A stretch of DNA of 61,005 nt from DSUN01 sp035527715 (GTDB taxonomy: Bacteria > Planctomycetota > PUPC01 > DSUN01): NCBI GenBank assembly GCA_035527715.1, contig DATKZY010000252.1, positions 1 through 61,005 on the forward strand, written 5' to 3'. The notes below the pieces were generated by a model that saw nothing but the letters and a program-made list of their open reading frames with translations, made no database searches and was not told the origin of the DNA. Shown here in pieces: positions 43,119-51,392 of this stretch; the stretch's first letter is position 1; each line of letters opens with the position of its first letter. A program made the translations under genes and the position numbers.

Positions 43119-44651
43119 CTAGGCCGACCCCGCCTTGCCCTTCAGCGCGTCGCCGACCTTTGCGGCGATCTTCCGCTCGATCTGGTCGCGGAACTGCGAC
43201 CAGACGCAGATCGGGATGGTCTTCACCACCCCGTCGTCGGGGTCCTCGTAGGCGAATCCGCCTTTGCAGAGGGCCAGGCGGGCGCCGTCAATCGAGTGGT
43301 ATTCCTCGAACGGCAGGACGATCATGTCCAGCACGTTCGTGACCTTGCAGTGCCTGGCGAGCTGCTTCTTCAGCGACTTGCCCACGAGGGCGCCGCCGAA
43401 GACCCGCAGCAGCGCGACCGCGGGGTTGCCCCGCAGAATCATATCCCAGCGGAACGACCGGCGGATCAAGCCCATGAACTTGCGGAACACGAGCAGGCGG
43501 CCGCGCAGGCGGTCGAGGGCCTTGCGCTCGTCGAGCCGGCTCAGCCGGGGGCCGATGGCCTCGAGCCGCGCGACAAACTCCTCGCAGAAGTCATACAGCG
43601 GCCTCGTCATATAGGAACTGAGCGGGCGGAAGCGCTCGCCGTCGGACCAGAGGATGGTGACGGATTCGCAGTTGGGGTGGACGTCGGCGAAGGTCATCGG
43701 CACGCCGCCGAAGAAGCGCAACGCCCGGTTGATGTGGCGCGAGAAGCCCATCGGCAGGAAGGCCACCTGCTCGTCGGGGAACGCCTCCTGGATGATCTGC
43801 TCCACGTCCTCGATGGAGGTGTGGGCCTCGGCCTCGAACTCCCCCTTCTTCCAGCTCTCGGTGAGCGGGATGAGGTGGAGGTTGCGGAGGAAGCTCCGGT
43901 TGTCGTGGCAGAAGTCAATGAGGGCGCGCATGTGCTGGTCGTTCACCTTGCGGGCGACGCAGCACATGATCGTCTGCGGGCGCAGGCTGTGTTTCTTCAG
44001 GTTCTTGAGTGCCTCGAGCTTCTTGGCGAGGGCGTTGGGGGCCTTGCGCAGGCGGGTGTAGATTTCGGGGGCCAGGCCGTCGCATGCGATCAGCACGCGT
44101 ACCTTGGTCTCGCACAGGCGGCGGCAGAACTCCTCGTCGGCCAGGCGGAGGCCGTTGGTCTCGATCCCCATGTTCAGGCCCTTGCTCTGGCCCATGCGAA
44201 TGATCTCGAGGAGATCGTCGCGCATCGTCGGCTCGCCGCCGAAGAGGTGGACCGACGGCTTGGGCGTCATCCGGGCCAGGCCGTCGAACACGCGGTCGAA
44301 GTAGTCGAGCGGCGGGTGGAAGGTGAAGCCCATCGCCGGGATGTTCGCGATGCAGATCGGGCAGTTCATGTTGCACCGGTTCGTCACGTCCACGAACACC
44401 ATGCGGGGGTGGTGCTCGGCCTGGCGGGCGCAGGTGGTGCAGTGGAGGTCGCAGGTCGGGGCCGTCGCGGGGTCGTAGCGGCACACGTCGCGCTTGCGCT
44501 GCCAGGCGTCGGCATGCTGGGTGATGAGGGATTCGGTGGTGCCGCAGTCGGGGCAGTCCTTACACAGGTACACCCGCTGCTCGCGGACCTCGTGGTGGGC
44601 AGGCACGTGCTTGCGACAGGTCTCACACACGGCATAGTTCGTCGGCGGCAT
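43119..44651 (-). CDS. radical SAM protein, Tes-like
   Basis: A 510-residue radical SAM enzyme. The cluster motif C93-NMN-C97-PI-C100 is preceded by a cysteine-rich N-terminal region (Cys9, 12, 30, 33, 36, 57, 67, 71, 74), probably zinc or extra iron-sulfur sites. The SAM-binding FGGEPTMRDDL follows. CETC...YLCKDCPDCG ahead of VFVDVTNRCNMNCPIC is the arrangement of the MJ0619/Tes group, which joins lipid chains in archaea and has bacterial relatives. Substrate here is unknown. AGGAG precedes the ATG. Upstream is the zinc-ribbon secreted protein and downstream the DUF4175-like protein, all in one transcription direction. Confidence 0.8.
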   Translation of the reverse strand: MPPTNYAVCETCRKHVPAHHEVREQRVYLCKDCPDCGTTESLITQHADAWQRKRDVCRYDPATAPTCDLHCTTCARQAEHHPRMVFVDVTNRCNMNCPICIANIPAMGFTFHPPLDYFDRVFDGLARMTPKPSVHLFGGEPTMRDDLLEIIRMGQSKGLNMGIETNGLRLADEEFCRRLCETKVRVLIACDGLAPEIYTRLRKAPNALAKKLEALKNLKKHSLRPQTIMCCVARKVNDQHMRALIDFCHDNRSFLRNLHLIPLTESWKKGEFEAEAHTSIEDVEQIIQEAFPDEQVAFLPMGFSRHINRALRFFGGVPMTFADVHPNCESVTILWSDGERFRPLSSYMTRPLYDFCEEFVARLEAIGPRLSRLDERKALDRLRGRLLVFRKFMGLIRRSFRWDMILRGNPAVALLRVFGGALVGKSLKKQLARHCKVTNVLDMIVLPFEEYHSIDGARLALCKGGFAYEDPDDGVVKTIPICVWSQFRDQIERKIAAKVGDALKGKAGSA

Positions 44652-44690
44652 AGGCGCTCCTGGTCGGGGCCACGAGGCTCGCGCGCTCGG

Positions 44691-45512
44691 TCAGTACGCG
44701 AAGCGCTTGTCCCTGGGGTTCTTTGAGGAGATGAACTCCTGGTATTCCTTGGGTGTCATCGGGCGAATCGCCACGTTGTCGAACCACGCCTCGCCGGGCA
44801 TGTAGGCGTAGAGCTTGACGCTGATGTGGTCGAACTGGTAGCGCTTGGGCGCGACGATCTCCTTGGTGAAGGTCTGCCAGGCAGATGGGCTGCCGCAGTT
44901 GACGTGCGCGCGATAGCTCCGCTCCAGGCCGTCCTTGGGCTTCGCGGGGTCCATCGGGCCTTCCCAGTGATGGCTCCGGGTGCTCTGCGGCGCGCGATAG
45001 CACTCGGCGAACACCCGGGCGATCGAGCCCTTCGTCTTGCAGCTAAACGTCATCACGTAGCCCCAGGCCGGCTTCACCTTGATGAGGTGGCTCATGATCC
45101 GTACGCCCTGGTTCTCGCCGGTGGACTTGTCGAGGCTGAATTTCACGCAGTAGCCGCTGCCGTTGCGGTCGAGCGAGACGCGCTCGTGGTTCTTCGTGTA
45201 CCAATCGCCGCACTCCTCGCCGCTGAGGAAGCCGCCGCACTTGGGGCATAGCAGGCCGCACCAAGGCTTCACGTCGCCGAGGTCGTGCCCGCAGGCGCAG
45301 ATGTAGCGGTACCTCATGGTGCCGCCGTCGTCCTTGCCCGCCTCCTTGGGCATGTAGTCGGTGAGCTTGATGTGCCAGGCCTCGGGCACCTTGCCGTCGC
45401 TCTTCTCGAAGCCGCCGTTGGCCACGAGATTCATGGCGCCGAAGGCCTGAGCCGGGCAAAGGCAAAGGGCAAAAGGCAAAAGGCAAAGGGCAAAAGGCGG
45501 AAGCGGCTTCAT
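44691..45512 (-). CDS. secreted carbohydrate-binding-like protein with zinc ribbon
   Basis: A 273-residue exported protein. The signal peptide MKPLPPFALCLLPFALCL...AFG-A is encoded almost entirely by GGCAAAA/G heptamers; AAGGAGA upstream and an ATGA overlap with the previous gene make this start secure. The mature part begins NLVANGGFEKSDGKVPEAW, the usual start of CBM4/9-like jelly rolls. Between strands sits a zinc-ribbon-like insert (Cys72, Cys74, Cys85, Cys89, Cys92, Cys101 in CACGHD...CGLLCPKCGG). A metal ribbon in an exported jelly roll is unusual. Confidence 0.75.
   Translation of the reverse strand: MKPLPPFALCLLPFALCLCPAQAFGAMNLVANGGFEKSDGKVPEAWHIKLTDYMPKEAGKDDGGTMRYRYICACGHDLGDVKPWCGLLCPKCGGFLSGEECGDWYTKNHERVSLDRNGSGYCVKFSLDKSTGENQGVRIMSHLIKVKPAWGYVMTFSCKTKGSIARVFAECYRAPQSTRSHHWEGPMDPAKPKDGLERSYRAHVNCGSPSAWQTFTKEIVAPKRYQFDHISVKLYAYMPGEAWFDNVAIRPMTPKEYQEFISSKNPRDKRFAY
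45454..45500 (-). repeat. GGCAAAA/G heptamer array encoding a signal peptide
   Basis: Six GCAAAAG/GCAAAGG units in a row. Translated on the minus strand they give PFALCLL PFALCLC, a seven-residue periodicity that follows from three heptamers per seven codons. Confidence 0.9.
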
Positions 45513-47797
45513 TCGAGCTGTCTCCTTCGGCGGAGGACCCATTCGGCGCTCATCAGCGCCAGGAAGGTGAGGAACACCCACCACTTGTCCCAGACCTCTC
45601 TCTTCTCGGTCCAGGTGTGCTTCTTGGCGTTGATCGTGATGTCGGCGGCGATCCGCTCGGCCTCTACAGGTTCATAATACCGCCCCGCGCTTGAAGTTGC
45701 AAGCTTCTTGAGGAGGTCGCGGTTGGGGTCCGTCTCGTTCATCTCGATCGAGGTGTCGCCGACGATGAGCGATAGCTGGTCGCGGCCGAGGTCGGCGCCG
45801 CCGGCCTGGGCGGTGGCGACGACCTTGTACTTTCCGCCGACGTGGGGCACGAAGCTGGCCGTGTAGCCCTCCGGCATTGTGGGCGGGACCTCCGTGTCCC
45901 GCGTCTTCTCCCCCTTCCCTTCGCGGGGGACAGAGCCCCCGCCCACACGTGTCGCCATCCGCTCGATCACCTTGCCATCGGGCGCGTGGACGTGGCACAC
46001 GACCTTGGCGTTGGCCACCGCCTTCCCGTCGGCGTCCACCGCCGTGATCGTGAGGTTCACCGGCTGGTTCAGCTCGTAGGACAGGCGGTCGGCGACCAGT
46101 TGCACTGCCCGCCGCTCCTTCTCGGCCTGCTCCTCGGGCATCAGCCAGGTGACGAGCTGGCGCCAGAAGAGCGTTTGGAGATCCTCCTGCATCTGGCCCT
46201 CGGCCATGCCCAGCTTCCAGCGCCACGTGCAGTCGGTGAGCACCACGATGGCTTTGCCCTTGCCGTAGCGGTGGGCGACGACGACGGGAAGGTCGGAGCC
46301 ATCGGTCGTCTTCATCAGCACGGTGGCGCCTGGCCGCACCTCGCCGACGGCCATCAGGCTGATCAGCTCGGGGGCCTTGGCCCACGACTGCTGCACCCCC
46401 TGGAAGGCGGGGTGCGCCCGGCCCTCCGGCGTCAGCTCCACCTGGAACCGCTTCTCCATATACGACGGCAGGCGCTGGAGTTGGACCGGGAGCACCCGTG
46501 CGAGGGGGGTGCCGGCAAAGCCCTCGGTGCCGAAGCTGGCCTTGCCGCCCATCAGGAGCACGGCGCCGCCCTGTTCCACCAGGGCGGCGATGACGTCGAG
46601 CTGCTCCGGCGTGAAGAACGTGTGCGGCACGTCGCCGACGATGATCGCCTTGAGCCGCTGGAGCTCGGCCGGCGTCATCGTGGCGATGCGGGCCGATTCC
46701 GCTGGGTTCGTCCCCTGGATCATCATCTTGCCGGGGGCCATGCGGATCACGGCCGTGTGCTCGACGTTCTTGTAGGCGGCCAGGACGCGGCTGAGGAACT
46801 TGAATTCCCAGCGCGGCCGGGCCTCGACGTAGAGCACCCGCGACACAGGGTCGGCCACGAACACCGGCATCGGCTTCTCGTTGTTCGACTTGTTGCCCTC
46901 CGCCGGGTCGGCGGGGACGCGGACGCTGTAGACGAATTGCCCGGGGCTTGTGGGCTTGAGTTTCATCGAGACCTGTCGCTCCGGGCGGTCCGGGCTGAGG
47001 GCGACCGCCGACTGTGTGATGACGGCGCCGTCGAGGACCAGCTCCACTTGCACGCTGCGCGCCCCGAAGCCCTTCATCCCCACGGTCACCGTGACGTCCG
47101 AGGTGTGGCCGACGACGATCCGCTTGTCGTGCGACACGTTGACGATCGAGAGGTCGCTCTCTTTCTCCTTGACCTCCTTGGGCTTAGGGCGACCAAAGCC
47201 GACGGTGTAGACGGGCGCCTCGAGCTCCTTGGCCGCGGCGAGCGGGTCGCTGCCCGTGTTGTCCCGCCCGTCCGAAAACAGGACCACGCCCGCGATGTCC
47301 TCGCCCTTCAACTCGTCCCTGACCTGCGAGATCGCGAGGCCGAGGCTGGTGCCAGTGCCTCCGGCCTTCTCCAGGGTATCGAGGGCCTCCGGCTTGAGCC
47401 GCGAGAGGCCGGTGGCGAACTCGAAGAGGTCGAGCTTCGCCTTTTCGGCCAGTTTCTCCACGAGCGCCGAGGCCCGGAGGGCCTCGAGGGCCTCCCGCAG
47501 CCGCGGCCTGTCGCGGCCCGTGTCCACCACGCTCATGCTCCCCGAGGTGTCGAGGAGCAGGGCCACGTGCGGCTTCACCTCCTCGCTCTTCGTGAACACA
47601 ACACTAGGCTGTAAAAGGAGATACACCAACAATGCCAACGAGCCGAGCCGGAGCGCGATGATCGCTGCCGAGGCGACCGAGAGCGGGAACAGCTCGCGCC
47701 ACACCAGGGCGAGGGACCCGGTCAGCACCATCAGCACGCCCACCACGATGAGCCAGGTGAGCGCGGGAGACCAAGGGTATTCAAATGACCAATGCAT
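45509..47797 (-). CDS. VWA-domain membrane protein with glutamine-amidotransferase-like region
   Basis: A 762-residue protein. Two N-terminal membrane helices (about 13-32 and 42-63) precede a VWA domain with a complete MIDAS start D83-T-S-G-S87, GGTGTSLGLAI and FSDGRDN. Next are Ig-like strands and a class I GATase-like region (IIVGDVPHTFFTPEQLDVIAALVEQGG), then a second Ig-like part and a C-terminal membrane helix. This is the usual planctomycete partner of MoxR/DUF58/BatA. A palindromic repeat (45878-45947) is inserted in frame. ATG 47797 is used; an earlier TTG would start in the GTGACGC repeat. Confidence 0.85.
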   Translation of the reverse strand: MHWSFEYPWSPALTWLIVVGVLMVLTGSLALVWRELFPLSVASAAIIALRLGSLALLVYLLLQPSVVFTKSEEVKPHVALLLDTSGSMSVVDTGRDRPRLREALEALRASALVEKLAEKAKLDLFEFATGLSRLKPEALDTLEKAGGTGTSLGLAISQVRDELKGEDIAGVVLFSDGRDNTGSDPLAAAKELEAPVYTVGFGRPKPKEVKEKESDLSIVNVSHDKRIVVGHTSDVTVTVGMKGFGARSVQVELVLDGAVITQSAVALSPDRPERQVSMKLKPTSPGQFVYSVRVPADPAEGNKSNNEKPMPVFVADPVSRVLYVEARPRWEFKFLSRVLAAYKNVEHTAVIRMAPGKMMIQGTNPAESARIATMTPAELQRLKAIIVGDVPHTFFTPEQLDVIAALVEQGGAVLLMGGKASFGTEGFAGTPLARVLPVQLQRLPSYMEKRFQVELTPEGRAHPAFQGVQQSWAKAPELISLMAVGEVRPGATVLMKTTDGSDLPVVVAHRYGKGKAIVVLTDCTWRWKLGMAEGQMQEDLQTLFWRQLVTWLMPEEQAEKERRAVQLVADRLSYELNQPVNLTITAVDADGKAVANAKVVCHVHAPDGKVIERMATRVGGGSVPREGKGEKTRDTEVPPTMPEGYTASFVPHVGGKYKVVATAQAGGADLGRDQLSLIVGDTSIEMNETDPNRDLLKKLATSSAGRYYEPVEAERIAADITINAKKHTWTEKREVWDKWWVFLTFLALMSAEWVLRRRRQLE
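45878..45947 (-). repeat. in-frame palindromic repeat in VWA gene
   Basis: TGTGGGCGGG (45878-45887) and CCCGCCCACA (45938-45947) are a perfect 10-bp inverted repeat around a purine/pyrimidine-biased core. Translated as GGGSVPREGKGEKTRDTEVP, a low-complexity insertion between two Ig-like strands. Confidence 0.7.
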
Positions 47798-47807
47798 CGG
47801 GTTGCCC

Positions 47808-47883
47808 GACGCGTGACGCGTGACGCGTGACAAGAGGGGGCCTCATCCGCCTTTTCCTGGCACGCGGCACGCGGCACGCATCT
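47808..47883. repeat. GTGACGC heptamer inverted pair, locus C
   Basis: Left arm GACGCGTGACGCGTGACG...TGACA (47808-47832); right arm GGCACGCGGCACGCGGCACG (47859-47878), a CACGCGG variant. Lies between the VWA gene and the lipoprotein gene upstream. Confidence 0.8.
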
Positions 47884-47885
47884 CT

Positions 47886-48485
47886 TCACAGCACAGGATG
47901 CTCCGGTTTCTCGCTCTGCCGCAGGAGCGCCGGCCAGTTGGGCGGCGCGACCGCGTCGTCCTTCAGGATGTCGGCGCCGAAGAAGCCGCTCACGAGGTCG
48001 GCGAACTCGACGACGTTGAAGCCGATGCGGATGTTCACCAGCCACACGAGCCAGAGGCCGATGGTGTACTTCTCGGCCCGTTGCGTTCCTTCGCATGGCT
48101 TGACGGAAGCGTCGTATTCACGGGCACTTACGCCGATGCCCTTGTGCTGGATCATCGGCGGTGCGCCGGCCCACTCGGTGCCGCGGGAGAAGGGGACGCC
48201 TTCGCCGCGCTCGATCTCGGAGCCAGCGGCGGTGTAGCGGCCGTGCCAGCCGATGGCGAAGATCGTTTGGTTGTCGCCCCCGCCGAGGACGAAGTAGTCG
48301 GTGACCTTCAGGCGGATGTAGGGCACAGGCCCCGCCACGCCCGTGCTGGCGTCCCAGCAATCCGCGAAGTCCATCCAGCGCTTGCCCCAGTAGGTCTGGG
48401 TCGGGTTGGCGCAGCCCGCGGCGAGGAGGCAGAGAAGGAGCGTGACGCGTGACGCGTGACGCGTGACCAGAGGCGGCAGGTTCAT
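47886..48485 (-). CDS. lipoprotein of the window's three-member family (member 3)
   Basis: A 199-residue lipoprotein with lipobox LAAGC. Its n-region LVTRHASRVT is encoded by the GTGACGC heptamer array at 48440-48468, immediately followed by LLLCLLAAGC. Body motifs shared with 48482-49123 are WMDFADCWDAS (RGADLGDCVEAE there), PYIRLKVTDYFVLGGG, GWHGRYTAAGSEI, and the C-terminal FNVVEFAD...ADILKDD. ATGA overlap with the upstream paralogue. Function unknown; probably an envelope component of the VWA cluster. Confidence 0.8.
   Translation of the reverse strand: MNLPPLVTRHASRVTLLLCLLAAGCANPTQTYWGKRWMDFADCWDASTGVAGPVPYIRLKVTDYFVLGGGDNQTIFAIGWHGRYTAAGSEIERGEGVPFSRGTEWAGAPPMIQHKGIGVSAREYDASVKPCEGTQRAEKYTIGLWLVWLVNIRIGFNVVEFADLVSGFFGADILKDDAVAPPNWPALLRQSEKPEHPVL
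48440..48468 (-). repeat. GTGACGC heptamer array, locus D (coding)
   Basis: Four GTGACGC units without an inverted partner, in the signal-peptide codons of the 47886-48485 lipoprotein gene. Confidence 0.85.
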
Positions 48486-49123
48486 CGTTTCTCCTCTTTC
48501 CGGTGCCAGTTGTCGTCGCGGAGGAGGTCGTAGCCCGTAAGGCCGACCAGGAAGTCGGCCAGCTCGACCAGGTTGAAGTCCAGCCGGAACGCCACCAGGA
48601 TCGTTGCCGAGAAGCCCATCCAGCAGCGCTCGGCGAACTGCCCGCCGGGGCCGGGCTTCTCCCCATCGTAGGTGCGACGGGTCCGCGCCAGCCAGTCGGT
48701 GTGAACCGTCGTGCCGGCGATCTCCTCGTGGTTGCGGTAGACGGGCAGGCCCGCGGCCAGGGGCACGGTGGACCCCGCCGCGCGGTAGCGGCCGCGCCAG
48801 CCGGTGCACACCGGCTGCGCGTAGCCGTTGCCAAACACGAAGTAGTCGGTGAGCTTCAGCCGCATGTACAGGTGCGGCAGGGCGAGCGCGCGCGATCTCG
48901 GCTTGCGCTCGTCCACGCGGATGGGCGTGCCGCCCACGTCCTCCATCGTGTAGCCGGTGGCCTTGGGGAACAGGAAGGGCGCGGCCGGCCACCCCAGCCC
49001 CACCTCGGCCTCCACGCAGTCCCCCAGGTCCGCCCCCCGCCGGGCGAAGTACTTGCCCACAGGCGACGAGCACCCGGCAACCACCACACACAGGAAACCC
49101 GCGGCCAATCTGCCTCGCTGCAT
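48482..49123 (-). CDS. lipoprotein of the three-member family (member 2)
   Basis: A 213-residue lipoprotein (lipobox VVAGC). AAGGAGGA stands 9 nt before ATG 49123. Motifs: LYMRLKLTDYFVFGNG, GWRGRYRAAGS, and the C-terminal block FRLDFNLVELADFLVGLTGY followed by DLLRDDNW. Paralogous to 47886-48485 and to the broken gene at 227-892. The LxLTDYFV block is conserved between the two intact members and is a good family marker. It overlaps the next gene by ATGA and follows the BatA-like gene by 16 nt. Confidence 0.85.
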   Translation of the reverse strand: MQRGRLAAGFLCVVVAGCSSPVGKYFARRGADLGDCVEAEVGLGWPAAPFLFPKATGYTMEDVGGTPIRVDERKPRSRALALPHLYMRLKLTDYFVFGNGYAQPVCTGWRGRYRAAGSTVPLAAGLPVYRNHEEIAGTTVHTDWLARTRRTYDGEKPGPGGQFAERCWMGFSATILVAFRLDFNLVELADFLVGLTGYDLLRDDNWHRKEEKR

Positions 49124-49139
49124 GCTCGTTCCTCCTTTA

Positions 49140-51392
49140 TTACGACACGCCTGGGTTACGCCGGCGCAGGACATCGAAGAGCGGAAGCTTGAGGCCGCCG
49201 GGCTTCGCCGCGCGGCTCACCAGGTTGCCGAAGAGCGATTCGATGACGAAGACCAGGAGCGCGAGCTTGAAGATGAGGGGCCAGTAGTCCTGCCCCTCGC
49301 GGGACTTCTTGACCTCTTCGACGACGTCGCGCTTCGGGCCTTCGACGAACTTCAGGAGGCCCGAGGGCGCCGCCGCCGCAATCTTGTCGGGGTCCTCCAT
49401 CGTGATGACCGACTCCTGGACGTTCAGGTTCACGCCGAACCCGCCGCTGTTGGAGAACGCGGGGTCGGCGGCCACCTGGTAGAGGCCGGGCGCATCGGTC
49501 TCCCTGAATTCGCACTCCGCGTAGCCGCCCTTGAGTTGCGGTGGGGGCAGGACGATTCGCTTGCCCGCCGGGTCGGTGACGACGATTCGCTCCTTGTAGT
49601 GCGTCGAGAGGGCCTGGAACCTGACCGGCTCCTTGAGGCGGAACGAGCTGCCGCGGACGTCGGCCCCCGACAGGTAGTAGACCACCTGGTGCACCCAGGG
49701 GAGGAAGGCGCGGCGGAGGGGGAAGTTGCTCCAGTCGGCGTCGGCCGTGCTGGTGAAGAGGAGCACCTTGCCCTTGCCGAAGGCGCCCTCGACGAGGGCC
49801 GGCTGGCCGTTGGAGAAGCTCTGGAGGATGGCGGCGTCGCGCTTCACGCTCGCGCGGTCGCTGCCCCAGCAGAGCCAGAAGCGGGCCGAACGCAGGTCGA
49901 GACCTGTCTTGAACAGGGCGTGGCCCTCGCGGGTCTCGCCGAACTCGAAGGTTTGCTTCTTCGAGGCGTCGCCGACCGGCTGGGTGAGCGTGATGGGGAG
50001 GAAGACCCACTGGTTGTAGCGCTCGGCGTTGGCCTTTGCGCCCAGGAAGATCCAGACGCAGCCGCCCTCGCGGAGGAAGCCTTCGAGCTTCACCAGGTCG
50101 GCGCCGTCGAGCGCCGCCACGTTGCACAGGACGACGGTGCGGAAGTCGTCGAGCTTGATGGCGGGGAACTCGGCGGCGGCGACGATTCGGGCCTCGACGG
50201 GCGCGGGGCCTTCGGCGCCCGCCGCCCCGCCTGGATTCAGCGCGTTGCCCAGGTAAAACGTCTCGGCCAGCGGGCCGATGGCCGACGGATCGCCGTCCAC
50301 CACCAGCACCTTCGAGCGCTCGCCGACCTTCACGGTGAAGAAGTGCTGGTCGTCCACGGGCAGCGCGTCCTCCTGGATGCTCAGCACGCAGCGATAGGTG
50401 CCCGAGGGGCCGAGGCGGGTGGTGAGGGTGACCGGCGTGGGCGCCCCGGGGCGCACGGCGAGGGTCTCCTGGACCACCGGCTTGTCGTTGACGCTCAGCG
50501 TCGCCACGCCGCCCGGCGAGCCGGCCCCCACGGCCCACACCTGGGCCGTCACGCTGCACTGCTCGGGGCCTGTGCCGGCGACGCCGACCGACTCGACGAA
50601 GCAGTTGGCCGAGCCCTTGCGGCCGAAGCTGGTGACGCAGATCGTGGCCTTCGTGTCCACGTTCTTCAGGTAGCCGCTCTTGAGGACCGGTTCCCAGGCC
50701 GATGCCTGGAGGTCGGTGAGGAGGTGGATTTCGAGCCGCCGCCGCTGTTTTTCTTGGCCTTGCTTCTCTTCATTTCGGATTTCGGATTTCGGGTTTCGGG
50801 TTTCCGCTGCGTGAGCAGCGGTGCCGGCTCTGGCGGCGAGGCGGATGGCCTCGCGTAGGGCGGGGTCGGCGTTGGTGCCGAGGACGGAGAGCTTGGCCCC
50901 GTGGAGGGCGGCCTTGGCGCGCTCGTGGTCGGCGGTGAACTCGGGCAGGAGGGGCTCGCACTGCTCGTTCATGAGCAGCAGTGCCACCTCGTCGCCGGGC
51001 TTGAGGGTGCCGAGGAGGCCGATGGCGGCCTCGCGGGCCTGCTCGAAGCGGCTCCGCCCCTTGTCCACGTAGCCCATCGAGTACGAGTTGTCGAGCACGA
51101 TGACCATCGAGACCGGGGCGTCGGGCAGCACATCGGTCTGCTCCTCGAAGCGCTGCGGCTTCGCCATCCCGAACGCGATGAGGGCGATGATGGCCATCCG
51201 CAGGAGCATGAGCAGGATGTTCTTGAGGCGGGTGCGGCGGACCGCCTTCTTCTGGCAGGCCTTGAGGAAGCGGATGCAGGGGAAGTCAATGATCTTGGCG
51301 GTGGGACTCTGGAGCATGTGGATGACCACCGGCACGCTCACAGCGGCCAGGCCCCACAGAAACCACGGTGCCAGCGGCGTCAGTCCGAACAC
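49140..51392 (-). CDS. BatA-type VWA membrane protein
   Basis: A 750-residue protein with the BatA N-terminal region (TPLAPWFLWGLAAVSVPVVIHML, then membrane helix ILLMLLRMAIIALIAFGMAKP), a VWA domain starting D101-N-S-Y-S105, further Ig-like and GATase-like parts, and a C-terminal membrane helix (FKLALLVFVIESLFGNLV). An in-frame (GGATTTC/GGGTTTC)4 array gives ETRNPKSEIRNE at residues 197-208. GTG start directly after the DUF58 gene stop. In Bat systems such proteins form VWA assemblies acted on by MoxR. Confidence 0.85.
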   Translation of the reverse strand: MFGLTPLAPWFLWGLAAVSVPVVIHMLQSPTAKIIDFPCIRFLKACQKKAVRRTRLKNILLMLLRMAIIALIAFGMAKPQRFEEQTDVLPDAPVSMVIVLDNSYSMGYVDKGRSRFEQAREAAIGLLGTLKPGDEVALLLMNEQCEPLLPEFTADHERAKAALHGAKLSVLGTNADPALREAIRLAARAGTAAHAAETRNPKSEIRNEEKQGQEKQRRRLEIHLLTDLQASAWEPVLKSGYLKNVDTKATICVTSFGRKGSANCFVESVGVAGTGPEQCSVTAQVWAVGAGSPGGVATLSVNDKPVVQETLAVRPGAPTPVTLTTRLGPSGTYRCVLSIQEDALPVDDQHFFTVKVGERSKVLVVDGDPSAIGPLAETFYLGNALNPGGAAGAEGPAPVEARIVAAAEFPAIKLDDFRTVVLCNVAALDGADLVKLEGFLREGGCVWIFLGAKANAERYNQWVFLPITLTQPVGDASKKQTFEFGETREGHALFKTGLDLRSARFWLCWGSDRASVKRDAAILQSFSNGQPALVEGAFGKGKVLLFTSTADADWSNFPLRRAFLPWVHQVVYYLSGADVRGSSFRLKEPVRFQALSTHYKERIVVTDPAGKRIVLPPPQLKGGYAECEFRETDAPGLYQVAADPAFSNSGGFGVNLNVQESVITMEDPDKIAAAAPSGLLKFVEGPKRDVVEEVKKSREGQDYWPLIFKLALLVFVIESLFGNLVSRAAKPGGLKLPLFDVLRRRNPGVS
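50777..50804 (-). repeat. in-frame (GGATTTC)2(GGGTTTC)2 array
   Basis: 28 bp, four heptamers, in the BatA-like gene. Encodes TRNPKSEIR, almost the same peptide as the array at 41391-41418 in another gene of the cluster. Confidence 0.9.
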
